Assembly: GCF_001715975.1 (NCBI RefSeq)
Contig: NZ_MARB01000002.1
Span: forward strand, 186,001-250,000
DNA length: 64,000 bases
Source of the DNA: Candidatus Thiodiazotropha endolucinida
GTDB lineage: Bacteria > Pseudomonadota > Gammaproteobacteria > Chromatiales > Chromatiaceae
Reading direction: 5' to 3'
A program made the position numbers and the translations under genes. The notes below the pieces were generated by a model. It had not been told where the DNA came from, did no database searches, and saw only the letters and a program-made list of their open reading frames with translations. Each line of letters begins with the position of its first letter. The first letter of the stretch is position 1. This document shows, one piece after another, positions 8,251 to 17,310 of this stretch.

Positions 8251-10607
8251 TCTGTCTCTATATGCACACTAATAAGTGCCTGCAGTTTCTCCGGGGAGAC
8301 CGGCTTGGTTAAAACTTCATCTGCTCCGGCATCCAGGCACAGGCTGCGGTCTTCCGCCGCATTCTTCGCGCTTAATACGATCACTTTGAGTGTATCGAGC
8401 TTCATCTTGTTGCGTATATGCCTGATCGTATCATAGCCATCCTGCTCCAGCATCATGATGTCCATCAAGACAATGTTGAAATCCGGATCATCTTTTAGGG
8501 TATCAATGGCCTCTTGGCCGTCACATGCGGCAGTCACCTCAAATCCCCAGCCCTCCAACAACGGTGTAAGTGTAAGCAGGCTCTGCAGATCACCATCCAC
8601 GACCAGGACGCGTTGATCCGCAAAGGGTGTCTTCGATGGTTCCGTCATTGAAGTGATTGCCAGAGTAGGGATCCTTTCCTGCATCAGCTGCGGCTCCTCC
8701 GTCACCTGCAATTCGATCTGATGGGAAGAGAGCGCGCTGTGATCGAGCTCCAGCGGCAGGCACAGGGTGAATCTGGCCCCGGATCCTTCTTCACTTTCCA
8801 GGCTTATCTCGCCACCCAGCAGTTGAGCCAGCTCACGGCTGATACTCAGTCCCAGACCTGTACCGCCGAAACGCCGGCTGGTGGAGCCATCCGCCTGCTT
8901 GAACGCCTCGAAAATCAGCTCGTGCTTACTCGTGGGAATCCCGACACCGCTGTCTTCAACGGCAAAGCATAGGGGGTGAAGATCCACTTCAGGCTGCATA
9001 AAAACGCGCACCTTAGCCCCGCCTTGATGGGTGAATTTAAGCGCGTTGGAGAGGAAATTCTTCAGAATCTGACGAACTTTGTCCTGATCCGACAGGATGC
9101 TCTCCGGCAGCGAAGGTGCATATTCGAGGGAGAGCTGCAGGCCCTTGGCGTCGAATTGGGGTTTCACCATTTCGATGAGATCCGAAACCAGAGGCTTAAT
9201 GGGGATCTGCTGCAGACTGATACTGGCTTTACCCGCCTCGATTCGCGACAGATCGAGGATGTTGTCGATCAGGGCCCGCAGATCGCGTCCGGCCTCATGA
9301 ATGACCTGCAGCTGTCTCGTCTGTTCAGCGGACAGACGCTCGGGCGCCTCATTGAGCATCTTGGACAACAACAGGATGGAGTTGAGGGGGGTTCGCAGTT
9401 CATGGCTGACATTGGCCAGGAACTGGGATTTGTAGCGATTGGACTCTTCCAGTTGTCGTGCGTGCTGGCGTTGCGCTCCGGCCTGTTTTGAATGATGCTC
9501 CGCAAGTTCTGTCAGCTGCTGCCCCAGCTGTTTTATCTCCTGCGACCCCTTCCAGTTAAACGCTACCGCTTCATCCTCGCGCAGGACCCGCCCCACACCA
9601 TCACGTAGCTTTTGACCGAACTGTTCTGCACGCATGGCGATAAATCGGGCAACGATGAACAGGATAACCAAGGCAATGACTACGATAGTCATGACGCGAA
9701 TGATCAGAACATTGCGGAACTTGTGCAGGGGTGAGGGATCGACTGGACGACCAACCCATAAGGGACCGGAACCTTCGGTGCTGAAGAGCGGAACCCAGAT
9801 TACCTGCCTGCCCTGACCGCCTTCCCAGAGTGCCAGGCTGTTCTTGTCGAAGATTGCCTGCAGGCCGGAGAAGTCCTCAAATGCGCGTTGTTCGGCGCTT
9901 CCCTTGAGACGTTCATCCAGGTAAGCGCCATCATTGGTGACCCAAAGTGTGTTGCGGTAGGCGCTGGCCATACCCCCTACGTCGATATTGACCACCACGG
10001 CACCCAATGGAACCACTCGCTCCTGACGGTCGGGCCCGATTATCGGACTGATCATCCGCAAGGTCATGAATCGCCTGGGATCTAAATGGGATACATTAGG
10101 GTTAAGACTGATTTTACTGACTGCGACCCGTCCATACTCCTGCAGAATATTGTGTTGAAAAAAATCCCTGGATGGCATGTCCGGTTTTTTGATTGTCGGT
10201 TCCCACTGTTGAGTCCGGGCATTCAACTCCAGCCAGAAGCGGGGATTGCCATCAAGATCGAGAAAAAGGATCTGAAATATATCGAGATGGTCGCGAAGGA
10301 TCTGGTTGATCCAGTTGGTGTAGCGCACCCGTGCGTGATCGATCTGCTCCTGTCCCTCTTCCAAGTCGCGTTGTCCCAGGATGAGACCAGGTTCGGGGAG
10401 TTTCGCCAGTAGTCGCAACATCTCGTGACGGCTTGCAAGATGCTCATCGAGATCGCGGAAATCCGCACGCAGATTCTGCAGATAGGCCTTGTGATAGAAA
10501 AATTCGAGGCGATCCAGGACAAATGGCAGATTCGTCATTACCATCGCGGTCAAAGGTGCGAAACCAAAGAGAAACAGCAGTATCAGAATCTGAGTGCGAA
10601 TTTTCAC
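8247..10607 (-). CDS. Membrane hybrid sensor histidine kinase
   Basis: This 786-residue inner-membrane kinase has a first membrane segment at about residues 6-28, a periplasmic sensor region of about 270 residues resembling a Cache-type domain, a second membrane segment at about 299-323, and a HAMP-like/coiled linker. The dimerisation box is FLANVSHELRTPLNSI with His402. The ATPase domain shows the N box LKNFLSNALKF, DSGVGIP and GGTGLGLSIS. A C-terminal receiver follows with phosphoacceptor Asp716 (IVLMDIMM) and the TKPV lysine. It starts with GTG; no strong ribosome-binding site is seen. It leads a four-gene unit with the response regulator-PAS, ArsR and SlyX genes. The signal is unknown. 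Confidence 0.9.
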   Translation of the reverse strand: MKIRTQILILLFLFGFAPLTAMVMTNLPFVLDRLEFFYHKAYLQNLRADFRDLDEHLASRHEMLRLLAKLPEPGLILGQRDLEEGQEQIDHARVRYTNWINQILRDHLDIFQILFLDLDGNPRFWLELNARTQQWEPTIKKPDMPSRDFFQHNILQEYGRVAVSKISLNPNVSHLDPRRFMTLRMISPIIGPDRQERVVPLGAVVVNIDVGGMASAYRNTLWVTNDGAYLDERLKGSAEQRAFEDFSGLQAIFDKNSLALWEGGQGRQVIWVPLFSTEGSGPLWVGRPVDPSPLHKFRNVLIIRVMTIVVIALVILFIVARFIAMRAEQFGQKLRDGVGRVLREDEAVAFNWKGSQEIKQLGQQLTELAEHHSKQAGAQRQHARQLEESNRYKSQFLANVSHELRTPLNSILLLSKMLNEAPERLSAEQTRQLQVIHEAGRDLRALIDNILDLSRIEAGKASISLQQIPIKPLVSDLIEMVKPQFDAKGLQLSLEYAPSLPESILSDQDKVRQILKNFLSNALKFTHQGGAKVRVFMQPEVDLHPLCFAVEDSGVGIPTSKHELIFEAFKQADGSTSRRFGGTGLGLSISRELAQLLGGEISLESEEGSGARFTLCLPLELDHSALSSHQIELQVTEEPQLMQERIPTLAITSMTEPSKTPFADQRVLVVDGDLQSLLTLTPLLEGWGFEVTAACDGQEAIDTLKDDPDFNIVLMDIMMLEQDGYDTIRHIRNKMKLDTLKVIVLSAKNAAEDRSLCLDAGADEVLTKPVSPEKLQALISVHIETE

Positions 10608-10632
10608 GTGTACGTCATGTTCAGCTGCTAAC

Positions 10633-10662
10633 CACTTAGGGCCTGTTAACAGGCCCTAAGTG
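10633..10662. repeat. Perfect 30-base palindrome, related to the dispersed repeat
   Basis: A perfect 30-base palindrome (arm CACTTAGGGCCTGTT) lies between the hybrid kinase start and the bcp stop and includes the bcp stop codon. The arm GGGCCTGTTAAC is the reverse complement of the GTTAACAGGCCC end of the repeats at 2383 and 13008, so this looks like a version lacking the asymmetric centre. There is no T-run. It could act as an RNA hairpin at the end of the bcp transcript. Confidence 0.7.
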
Positions 10663-11123
10663 ATCTTCTTCACCTTCTCCAGTACCTGGGTTGCGTGACC
10701 TTTCGGTTTCACATCATACAGCGCCTCTCTTATGATACCCGCTTTGTCGATGATAAACGTCGAGCGTAGGATGCCCATTCTTTTCTCGCCGTTTTTCTCC
10801 TTTTCCCGCCAGACATCATAGTCGTTGCATACCTCGCCCTCGGTATCCGCCAGCAACTGCACGGTGAGACCGTGTTTATCGCGGAATGCGGCATGGCTGA
10901 CGCAGTTGTCCCGACTGATGCCGATCACCTGTGTATCCAGCGCGGAAAACTCATCCATCAGGTCCGAGAGTTCCAATGCCTCAATGGTACAACCGGTGGT
11001 ATCGTCTTTCGGATAGAAATAGATCACCAGGTTCTGGTTACCGAAAAAATCATTGGAATTGATGATATGCATGTCAGCGTCCGGTAACTCAAAGGGTGGT
11101 GCTTTATCTCCAGGATTGAGCAT
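10656..11123 (-). CDS. bcp: Peroxiredoxin of the BCP/PrxQ type
   Basis: The 155-residue product is a thiol peroxidase of the BCP/PrxQ family, reducing hydrogen peroxide and organic peroxides in the cytoplasm. The peroxidatic cysteine lies in YPKDDTTGCTIEA, and the usual GISRD and TFIIDKAG segments are present. In many BCP proteins the resolving cysteine is five residues after the peroxidatic one (CTxxAC); here that position is leucine (CTIEAL), so resolution must use another cysteine (RDNC or GEVC) or an outside thiol. ATG at 11123 follows AGAGGAAA-type sequence. The stop lies inside a perfect palindrome. Confidence 0.92.
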   Translation of the reverse strand: MLNPGDKAPPFELPDADMHIINSNDFFGNQNLVIYFYPKDDTTGCTIEALELSDLMDEFSALDTQVIGISRDNCVSHAAFRDKHGLTVQLLADTEGEVCNDYDVWREKEKNGEKRMGILRSTFIIDKAGIIREALYDVKPKGHATQVLEKVKKIT

Positions 11124-11230
11124 CTATTTTTCCTCTGTTTTATGTTGGTCGTTATATCTGTGTCCTGGCTGGTGTGCCGCTATAGCCCCGCTGTCAGCCG
11201 GATGGACATAATGGCAAGATAGTTGACTCC

Positions 11231-11425
11231 ATGGAGCTGGGTCAACTACCGGTATGCAATGACCTGCAGCAGCTTGAGGGTATACTGGCTGGACGACCGA
11301 TCAGTCGCTGTTCTCTGACTGCCCCTTTTTTATCCAAAGGCGGTGCAAATGGCTTGTTCGACGAGGCACAGGAGGCTTTAATCGGCGCAGTGTCAAGGCG
11401 CATTAAAGTGAATCCTGCAGGTTAA
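11231..11425 (+). CDS. Doubtful small open reading frame, no recognised family
   Basis: A 64-codon frame in the gap between bcp and the ATPase gene. It shows no recognised motif and no convincing ribosome-binding site before its ATG. The frame is open for some 15 codons upstream of the ATG, so it could be the tail of a decayed gene. Listed only because this 490-base gap otherwise holds nothing assignable apart from an AATAACCA/TGGTTATT inverted repeat at 11521-11545. Confidence 0.15.
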   Translation: MELGQLPVCNDLQQLEGILAGRPISRCSLTAPFLSKGGANGLFDEAQEALIGAVSRRIKVNPAG

Positions 11426-11614
11426 TTTCGGTAAACCCATTAACGCGAACGGTAGGAAAAATCGCTGATTCATAGCATAATGTTAGATTAAGGTAGGTCC
11501 TTGATTCCTTGAGCCATTCAAATAACCAAATATTTTGTGGTTATTGTTTCGTTAGTGTGTGGCGGTTTACCTGCACAAGCAAGGAAGCACCGAAATCAGA
11601 GAAGGCTAATCCAC

Positions 11615-12703
11615 ATGTACGATGACTTTTACAAGCTTGACGGAAAACCATTCCAGCTTACGCCGGACCATAAATTCTTCTTCAACAGTAAGGGACATAA
11701 TCGTGCCATGGCCTATTTGCGTTACGGTCTTGAGCAGGGAGAGGGGTTTATCGTCATCACGGGGGGCATAGGTACCGGCAAGACCACTCTGGTACGCAAT
11801 TTGTTCGATGAATTGAGCAACATGAATGTCATGGCCGCCCAATTGGTTACCACCCAGGTCGATCCGGACGATATGTTGCGTATGGTCTGTGCCTCTTTTG
11901 GTCTGGCTCATGAGGGGCTCAACAAGGCTACCCTGCTGCATAATCTGGAGGCCATAGCACGCGCCCGGCATGCAGAAGGAAAGCAGATGTTGCTGGTGGT
12001 GGATGAGGCACAGAACCTGCCACCCCGATCGGTCGAGGAGTTGCGCATGCTCTCCAACTTCCAGGTCAACAACAAGGCCTTGGTACAGACCTTTCTCCTG
12101 GGTCAGGAGGAGTTCAAACGCACCCTGCAGAGTCCGGGAATGGAACAGGTCAGACAACGTATTATCGCCTCCTACCACCTGGATCCGTTGAGCGCAGAAG
12201 AGACGGCAAAGTATATCCTGCATCGACTGCAACTGGTCGGCTGGAAGGAGGATCCCACTTTTGCAGAGGGTGTTTTCCCGATGATTTTCGAGTTCACTGG
12301 CGGTGTGCCACGCCGGATCAATGCGATGTGCGACAGAATGATGCTGTATGGCTGTCTGGAAGAGCTCCATACCCTGGAGAAGGATGCTGTATTGTCGGTG
12401 ATGCAGGAGCTGGAACAGGAGGTCAGTTTTGATCCTCCCGGTACCGAAGAGGCAGAGCAGTCACAACAGCTTGCATCCGTCTCCCCGCTGCATCCGACCG
12501 GAGGGGGGTTGAATGGTAATCAGGCGGCGGCAACCCAGCCCTCACCGCAGACCCTGGCCCATGCTGATGAACTGGTCTATCGGATACAAGACCTTGAAAA
12601 GGAGATCAGCAGTCTGAAAAAGACGCTGAGAAACGAGCAGAAGCTGCTGCGAAAGGCGATTCTGCTGCAGATGGATCTGGATGAGTATGAGGATCTTGAT
12701 TAA
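11615..12703 (+). CDS. ExeA-like AAA ATPase, PEP-CTERM/XrtA-associated type
   Basis: This 362-residue ATPase has the N-terminal signature YDDFYKLDGKPFQLTPD and RAMAYLRYGLEQGEGFIVI, which closely resemble the putative secretion ATPases that accompany exosortase (PEP-CTERM) loci, relatives of GspA/ExeA and MshM. Walker A is GGIGTGKTT near residue 50, and Walker B is MLLVVDEAQN near 128. The last 45 residues form a coiled coil rich in E, K and L. A longer frame begins at 11537, but the ATG at 11615 matches the family N-terminus. No exosortase, PEP-CTERM or polysaccharide gene is nearby, so the gene is an orphan here. It converges with a small gene on the other strand. Confidence 0.82.
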   Translation: MYDDFYKLDGKPFQLTPDHKFFFNSKGHNRAMAYLRYGLEQGEGFIVITGGIGTGKTTLVRNLFDELSNMNVMAAQLVTTQVDPDDMLRMVCASFGLAHEGLNKATLLHNLEAIARARHAEGKQMLLVVDEAQNLPPRSVEELRMLSNFQVNNKALVQTFLLGQEEFKRTLQSPGMEQVRQRIIASYHLDPLSAEETAKYILHRLQLVGWKEDPTFAEGVFPMIFEFTGGVPRRINAMCDRMMLYGCLEELHTLEKDAVLSVMQELEQEVSFDPPGTEEAEQSQQLASVSPLHPTGGGLNGNQAAATQPSPQTLAHADELVYRIQDLEKEISSLKKTLRNEQKLLRKAILLQMDLDEYEDLD

Positions 12704-12725
12704 TCAGTGACGGGCAAGCCCGGTC

Positions 12726-12950
12726 TCAGTCCAGGGCGGGTCCGATCATTGCTTCGATAGGTTCGAATCCACGCGCCTCAAGGGCCTCGGCAATATCCTC
12801 CCAGCGATAGTCACGATTTGTCTCTTCTGCCTGGGCAATGATGCCTGTTGCGAAGCGGTATGCCTCATTGGTATCCAGATCCTTCGGGACCTTTACCAGC
12901 CGAATCTCATCAAAACGTGCACTGGGCAGAACCATATACTTTTCTTTCAT
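12726..12950 (-). CDS. Small uncharacterised protein
   Basis: A 74-residue acidic protein (start MKEKYMVLPSARFDE) with no recognised family. It has a soluble pattern: an N-terminal beta-like stretch (FDEIRLVKVP), then helical, acid-rich sequence (AEETNRDYRWEDIAEALEARG) and a GFEPIEAMIGPALD tail. The frame extends to 13004, but ATG at 12950 follows GGAACAG at suitable spacing. The gene converges with the AAA ATPase gene, 22 bases away. Function unknown. Confidence 0.6.
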   Translation of the reverse strand: MKEKYMVLPSARFDEIRLVKVPKDLDTNEAYRFATGIIAQAEETNRDYRWEDIAEALEARGFEPIEAMIGPALD

Positions 12951-13007
12951 ATCTGTTCCATACGGTATGGTTATTGCGAACAATGTGCCACATAAATTCC
13001 TCATATA

Positions 13008-13041
13008 CTAGGGTCTATTGGATGAGTGTTAACAGGCCCCG
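13008..13041. repeat. Dispersed palindromic repeat, copy B
   Basis: This copy has left arm CTAGGGTC, centre TATTGGATGAGTGTTAACA and right arm GGCCCCG, imperfectly matched. The centre differs from copy A at 2383 by one base at its left end. It lies between the small gene at 12726-12950 and the end of the membrane protein gene at 13071. Confidence 0.7.
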
Positions 13042-13070
13042 TCTGCGCATCGCTGTTGCAAACCGATTTA

Positions 13071-14345
13071 TTACAACCAGAGAGTGGCGTAGAGATTGAG
13101 TGCCGCAAGCGAACAGAAAAACATCACTAGGCTGTAGTTTCCATGCCACTTCAGGCTTGCCAGCCCGTGTTGGCCGTATCGACCCTGCATCGAAAGATTG
13201 ATGCCGGAAAACGGACTGCATGCGACACCGACCGCCCAGGCAGACAGGAAGGTCATCGCCAGCAGTGTACCGTCGGGCTGTAGCGGTGCCAGTAGGGTGC
13301 CGAGCGCTGCGATATTTATCACCGGATGAACGCCGACGATCGACGTAATCAGCATAAACAGCAGTGTCATGCTGGCCTCCAGGCCGCCGAATTGACTGAA
13401 TGGCAACCAGCCACCGAATCCCTGAAAAAGTGCGCTCAGGCCAGCAGCCATGACATTGGCGGCCAGGAACAGGCACAGTTCATTGTGCATTGTGGGTATG
13501 TCATGGGTGATGTGTCGTTGCAGTTGGAGTAACGGTTGTTGACGGACGCTCACGATTAACAGTGCCAGCGTCGGGCTCAACAGGCAGATGATGCCGAGAA
13601 TATGCCACTCAGGCCGTATCTGATGTATCAGCAATATTGCCAGTGCCAATACCGCGGGAAGCGCCAATGTCGAGGGGTGCATGGGATAACCGACAAACTC
13701 CCTGGGATGCCGTCTGCTGTAGCCGGTGATCATAAGTGCGATAATCGCGAGCGGCATCCCCATCAGCCAGATGCGTTCCAGTCTGGCGCCTGGGGCGTAG
13801 GTCATGGCCGCTGCCATTGCGGCAAAAAAGGGTGACCAGAATGCGGCGGCGGAAAATCCGCGAGTCAGTACAATGATCTGCTCGCGGTCAAGTCCCGTTT
13901 TACCCCGCAGGCGGTCTCCTATGATGAAGACCGAGGAGAGGTTGATGACGGCGCCAAACAGATGAACCCCAAACAGGGTTGACCATACCGCTCTCTTCCC
14001 CTGCGGCATTACCCTCTCCGGGTTATTGTCAGGGCGGGTGATCAGGCGAAGAAAGCTGACAGCGGCCAGCATCGACAGCAGTTGAGCGTTGCCGTAAAGC
14101 ATCATCGCCCAGTCGGGTGTCAGATGTTGTGTCAATCCCCAAACAAGTCCTATTGAACCGACGCTGATGAGGATGACAACCTGGCGACGGGTATGGGTAG
14201 GCAGTTCAGGCCAAAGGAGAAACCCCGCAGACCAGGTAAACAGGCCAGCCCAGCTGTTGGTAAGTTGAGGCCAGAGGGTATTGACTGCCGTACAGATAAC
14301 AGCCGCCAGCAGCAGCCATCCGGCGGTAGAGCGATAACTCCTCAT
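13071..14345 (-). CDS. Polytopic membrane protein, probable transporter
   Basis: The 424-residue product is almost entirely hydrophobic, with about 11 predicted membrane segments. Motifs include IVGVHPVINIAALGTLLAP and SAWAVGVACSPFSGINLSMQ near the C-terminus, in the style of ion transporter superfamily permeases where paired re-entrant loops carry the small-residue motifs. I do not recognise a named family. Its ATG overlaps the stop of the AEC transporter gene by 4 bases (ATGA), so the two are translationally coupled and may work together. Both lie downstream of dmpR on the same strand, so an aromatic-compound link is possible but unproven. Confidence 0.7.
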   Translation of the reverse strand: MRSYRSTAGWLLLAAVICTAVNTLWPQLTNSWAGLFTWSAGFLLWPELPTHTRRQVVILISVGSIGLVWGLTQHLTPDWAMMLYGNAQLLSMLAAVSFLRLITRPDNNPERVMPQGKRAVWSTLFGVHLFGAVINLSSVFIIGDRLRGKTGLDREQIIVLTRGFSAAAFWSPFFAAMAAAMTYAPGARLERIWLMGMPLAIIALMITGYSRRHPREFVGYPMHPSTLALPAVLALAILLIHQIRPEWHILGIICLLSPTLALLIVSVRQQPLLQLQRHITHDIPTMHNELCLFLAANVMAAGLSALFQGFGGWLPFSQFGGLEASMTLLFMLITSIVGVHPVINIAALGTLLAPLQPDGTLLAMTFLSAWAVGVACSPFSGINLSMQGRYGQHGLASLKWHGNYSLVMFFCSLAALNLYATLWL

Positions 14346-15226
14346 AAAATAAAGGCGAGGGCGATGGGAATCACGATCAAGCTTGCCAGATTGCCGAATG
14401 CAACCATCGCAGCGACTTCCTGTGGAGATTGATGGTAACTCTCAGCCAGCAGATAGTTCATCACCGCGGGGGGCAGAATACTGAATAGTAACAAGATATC
14501 GCGCATCTGTTCATTGGGTTGCAACCAGATGATGGCTACCCATGCGCCTATCAGACCGCTTAGGGGACAAAGCAAGGCGCCTGACAACCCTGCCTTCCAG
14601 TAACGTAGTTCGATATGGATCAAGCGAACCCCAAGTGAGACTAGCATCAAGGGTATCGCCACCTCTGAAAGCATGACCAGACCAGGCATGAGTATGCTCG
14701 GTGTATGCCAGTCGAAGGCATAGGCCATAATACCCGCCAGGGTAGCCAGGAAAACCGGATTGCGTAGCAGTTCGGTGGGGTGAACCCGGCCACTGACCAG
14801 CCAGATTCCGAGACTGAAATGGAGGCTTGTGGAAACCACAAAGGCTACAACCGCCAGGGGCAGCAGCTGATCACCAAAAGCCAGCGCCGCCAGGGGGAGT
14901 CCAAGATTACCGGCATTGTTGAACATCATGGAGGGTAACAACACCCTTGGTCGCATACCGAGGAGGCGGGTCAAGGGTAAGGAAATGATACCGGAGACGA
15001 TGATGATCATGAGTGCGCCCCAGGCTATGGTCTTCCATTCCTGAGTGTCGGGGATCTTCTCTGACAGGACATAGAACAACAGAGCGGGCACGAACAACTG
15101 CATATTGATACGATTGACCGAGAGGATGTCGGACCCGCAGAGGCGACCATAGATATAGCCAAGCAGAGCTATGCCGAATACCGGCAGTGTCACCTGTAGG
15201 ATCTGTAGGAATAGCGAAGAATGCAT
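14342..15226 (-). CDS. AEC family (auxin efflux carrier-like) transporter
   Basis: This 294-residue inner-membrane protein has the AEC family layout: about 10 membrane segments in two halves, with MQLFVPALLFYVLSEKIP in the first half, MMFNNAGNLGLPLAALAFGD as the conserved N-N-G-N-x-G-x-P motif, and LMLVSLGVRLIHIELR before the last bundle. Known AEC relatives carry dicarboxylates such as malate or malonate and organic anions, so an organic acid substrate is likely. It is 66 bases downstream of dmpR on the same strand and overlaps the next membrane protein gene. Confidence 0.88.
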   Translation of the reverse strand: MHSSLFLQILQVTLPVFGIALLGYIYGRLCGSDILSVNRINMQLFVPALLFYVLSEKIPDTQEWKTIAWGALMIIIVSGIISLPLTRLLGMRPRVLLPSMMFNNAGNLGLPLAALAFGDQLLPLAVVAFVVSTSLHFSLGIWLVSGRVHPTELLRNPVFLATLAGIMAYAFDWHTPSILMPGLVMLSEVAIPLMLVSLGVRLIHIELRYWKAGLSGALLCPLSGLIGAWVAIIWLQPNEQMRDILLLFSILPPAVMNYLLAESYHQSPQEVAAMVAFGNLASLIVIPIALAFIL

Positions 15227-15292
15227 GAGTGTTTGTTATTGCCCGGCTTCCAGGCTGTTTGGACTCAAGGCCCTCACTGTTGAATCAGTCGT

Positions 15293-16957
15293 CTATTCCT
15301 GCTCTCGCTTTTTCAAACGATAGGCTAATTGCGGACGGGTGATGCCTAAGATGCGTGCCGCTTGGCTCAGATTGCCATTGGCTTTCTTTACCGCCGTCTC
15401 CAGCAACAGTGTCTCCATCTCTTCGAGACTGGTCGATTGGTCTATCACCTGACTGGCAAGCGATTCAACGTCTCCGCCATCCTTTTCGTTTGAGTTGTTG
15501 AACAGCGGGACTTCCGGACTCATGCTGAGACATGGAAACAGGTCTTTGAGATCGATTGCGTCCCCCGTGGTGACAATGATAACCCCACGTTCGATCATAT
15601 TTTCCAGCTCCCGGATATTACCCGGCCAGTCGTAGTCCTTAAGCGCTTCTAGCGCCTTTTCAGTGATATCGCTGACCCGCTTGCCATGCCGGGCGGTGTA
15701 CTTTTCAAGAAAACGGGTCACCAGCAGTTCGATATCGTCCTTGCGATCACGAAGCGGTGGGATAATAACCGGATAGATATTTAAGCGATAGTAGAGATCG
15801 GAGCGGAATCGCCCGTCAGACACCGCCTCCTGCAGATCCACATTTGTAGCGGCTACGACCCGTACGTCGACCTTGCGGGTTCGGGTATCACCCACCCTTT
15901 CTATCTCCCCTTCCTGCAGCACACGCAGAAGCTTGGCCTGTGCGTTCATTGAGAGTTCACCCACTTCGTCGAGGAAAAGCGTACCGCCATGCGCACGTTC
16001 GAAACGCCCGGGACGCGACTGCTGAGCGCCGGTATAGGCTCCCTTCTCCACGCCGAATAGTTCCGATTCGATCAATTCATCCGGGATTGTCGCGCAGTTG
16101 ATGGCAATGAATGGGTTTTTTTCCAATGGGCTGATACTGTGGAGCGCACGGGCGAACATCTCCTTGCCGACGCCTGTTTCACCAAGCAGCAACACGGTGA
16201 CATGACTGTCAGCCACCTTGCGCAACATATCGCAGGCTTGTATGAAGGGTTGAGATGCCCCCACCATGTCGCCAATGCCTGTCTCCTCCTGCAGCGAGTC
16301 ACGTAGATGGTTGACCTCATCCTGTAGCGCCAACAGCTGCTCCGCCATCGGATCCGGACGGTAGTAACGACGCTCCTCTTCGGCGTTATCCCACTCTTCG
16401 ATGGGCCTGCCGATGATGCGGCAGTGGCGATCGCCTTTGGCGCGGCAGTCAACCTCGCGATAGGCGATGAAACGGCCCATAATCTCACTGGTATACCCTG
16501 AGGCGTAACCGATCTGGGTCCAGCAGACAGGATCGTGATGAATGCCGAAAAGCTTTAAATGCTCTTCGGCCTCATGGGAGTTCTCCCAAAGAAATTCACC
16601 ATAGAAGTGGCGCTGACGGATATCTATATCGACCTTAATGGGTTTTACGTGCACCACACCTTCCAGGGTGTGCAGACGAGGCCCCATCATCAACAGCTCT
16701 TCATCGGTGGATTCAGGTAACAGTTTACGGGCAAGCTCTGCATCCTTGGCGCCGGATGCGTAACCCATGCGGATGAGGACGCCTCTGGCCCGCTCCATAC
16801 CCAATGTATCCATGAGTTCTTTGCGCAACGCTCCCATAGCATGGGTGTGCATCAATACCATGCGCTGATCGTTGAGCAGAATCGTGCCCGCATCGAATGA
16901 CAGGTGCAGATTTCGGTCCTCCGAGGGTAGACCGGCAATGCTGATTTGGGATGACAT
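15293..16957 (-). CDS. dmpR: Phenol-responsive sigma-54 activator, DmpR/XylR family
   Basis: The 554-residue protein is an NtrC-family activator that opens sigma-54 promoters when an aromatic effector binds its N-terminal sensor. The sensor (about 1-210) contains a V4R domain with candidate zinc ligands Cys145, Glu168, Cys171 and Cys179. The AAA+ domain (about 230-460) has Walker A GETGVGKEMFARALH, the sigma-54 contact loop GAYTGA (Tyr where many relatives have Phe) and Walker B GGTLFLDEVGEL. The C-terminus has a Fis-type helix-turn-helix (NLSQAARILGITRPQLAYRL). It is divergent from the phenol hydroxylase operon, whose promoter region holds a sigma-54 site, so regulation of that operon is the expected role. 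Confidence 0.93.
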   Translation of the reverse strand: MSSQISIAGLPSEDRNLHLSFDAGTILLNDQRMVLMHTHAMGALRKELMDTLGMERARGVLIRMGYASGAKDAELARKLLPESTDEELLMMGPRLHTLEGVVHVKPIKVDIDIRQRHFYGEFLWENSHEAEEHLKLFGIHHDPVCWTQIGYASGYTSEIMGRFIAYREVDCRAKGDRHCRIIGRPIEEWDNAEEERRYYRPDPMAEQLLALQDEVNHLRDSLQEETGIGDMVGASQPFIQACDMLRKVADSHVTVLLLGETGVGKEMFARALHSISPLEKNPFIAINCATIPDELIESELFGVEKGAYTGAQQSRPGRFERAHGGTLFLDEVGELSMNAQAKLLRVLQEGEIERVGDTRTRKVDVRVVAATNVDLQEAVSDGRFRSDLYYRLNIYPVIIPPLRDRKDDIELLVTRFLEKYTARHGKRVSDITEKALEALKDYDWPGNIRELENMIERGVIIVTTGDAIDLKDLFPCLSMSPEVPLFNNSNEKDGGDVESLASQVIDQSTSLEEMETLLLETAVKKANGNLSQAARILGITRPQLAYRLKKREQE

Positions 16958-17063
16958 ATCTCCTCCAGCCGGTCTCTAGCTGCTTACCGGTATCTGTAGT
17001 GGCTAAGCCATCCTCCTTAATGGCTGGCTTGCTTATCTTTCTCGTGTCTGAGTTCTTATGATT

Positions 17064-17092
17064 CTTATAGTTTGGGTTGTTGTTTTTATCAA
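17064..17092 (-). promoter_or_regulatory. Candidate sigma-70 promoter of dmpR
   Basis: On the minus strand, TTGATA (17087-17092) and TATAAG (17064-17069) are separated by 17 bases, a near-consensus sigma-70 promoter. It would start transcription near 17057, about 100 bases before the dmpR ATG. No experimental support. Confidence 0.5.
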
Positions 17093-17144
17093 ATCATAAA
17101 ATGAAGCGGGCGTAAAACCAATCAATAAAAGATACGCGTTTTGT

Positions 17145-17234
17145 TTTTGCACTGCCATTGTGCAAAAGCAACATTTATCAAGATGCCATTTATTTATTTG
17201 GTTAAATGATCAAATTGGTGAATTAATTTTGATC
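17145..17234. promoter_or_regulatory. Candidate upstream activating sites for DmpR
   Basis: Two inverted repeats lie about 100-190 bases before the sigma-54 promoter, where XylR/DmpR-type activators normally bind. The first is TTTTGCAC-N7-GTGCAAAA at 17145-17167, with perfect 8-base arms. The second is GATCAAA (17208-17214) facing TTTGATC (17228-17234); its TGATCAAATTGGTGAA segment resembles the TTGATCAATTG-type sites known for this family. The A+T-rich DNA between them and the promoter would allow looping. Position and symmetry are seen; binding is inferred. Confidence 0.5.
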
Positions 17235-17310
17235 TGATGGTGAAATCACCCATCCTCCAATAGCTGCAACAAATCTATAAAAACTCATTAAATTCAATGG
17301 CTAAGGTGTT

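Noticed and set aside
11521-11545. Inverted repeat AATAACCA / TGGTTATT as a terminator
   Set aside because: The stem is A/T-rich and no T-run follows, so it was mentioned only as a note in the gap entry.
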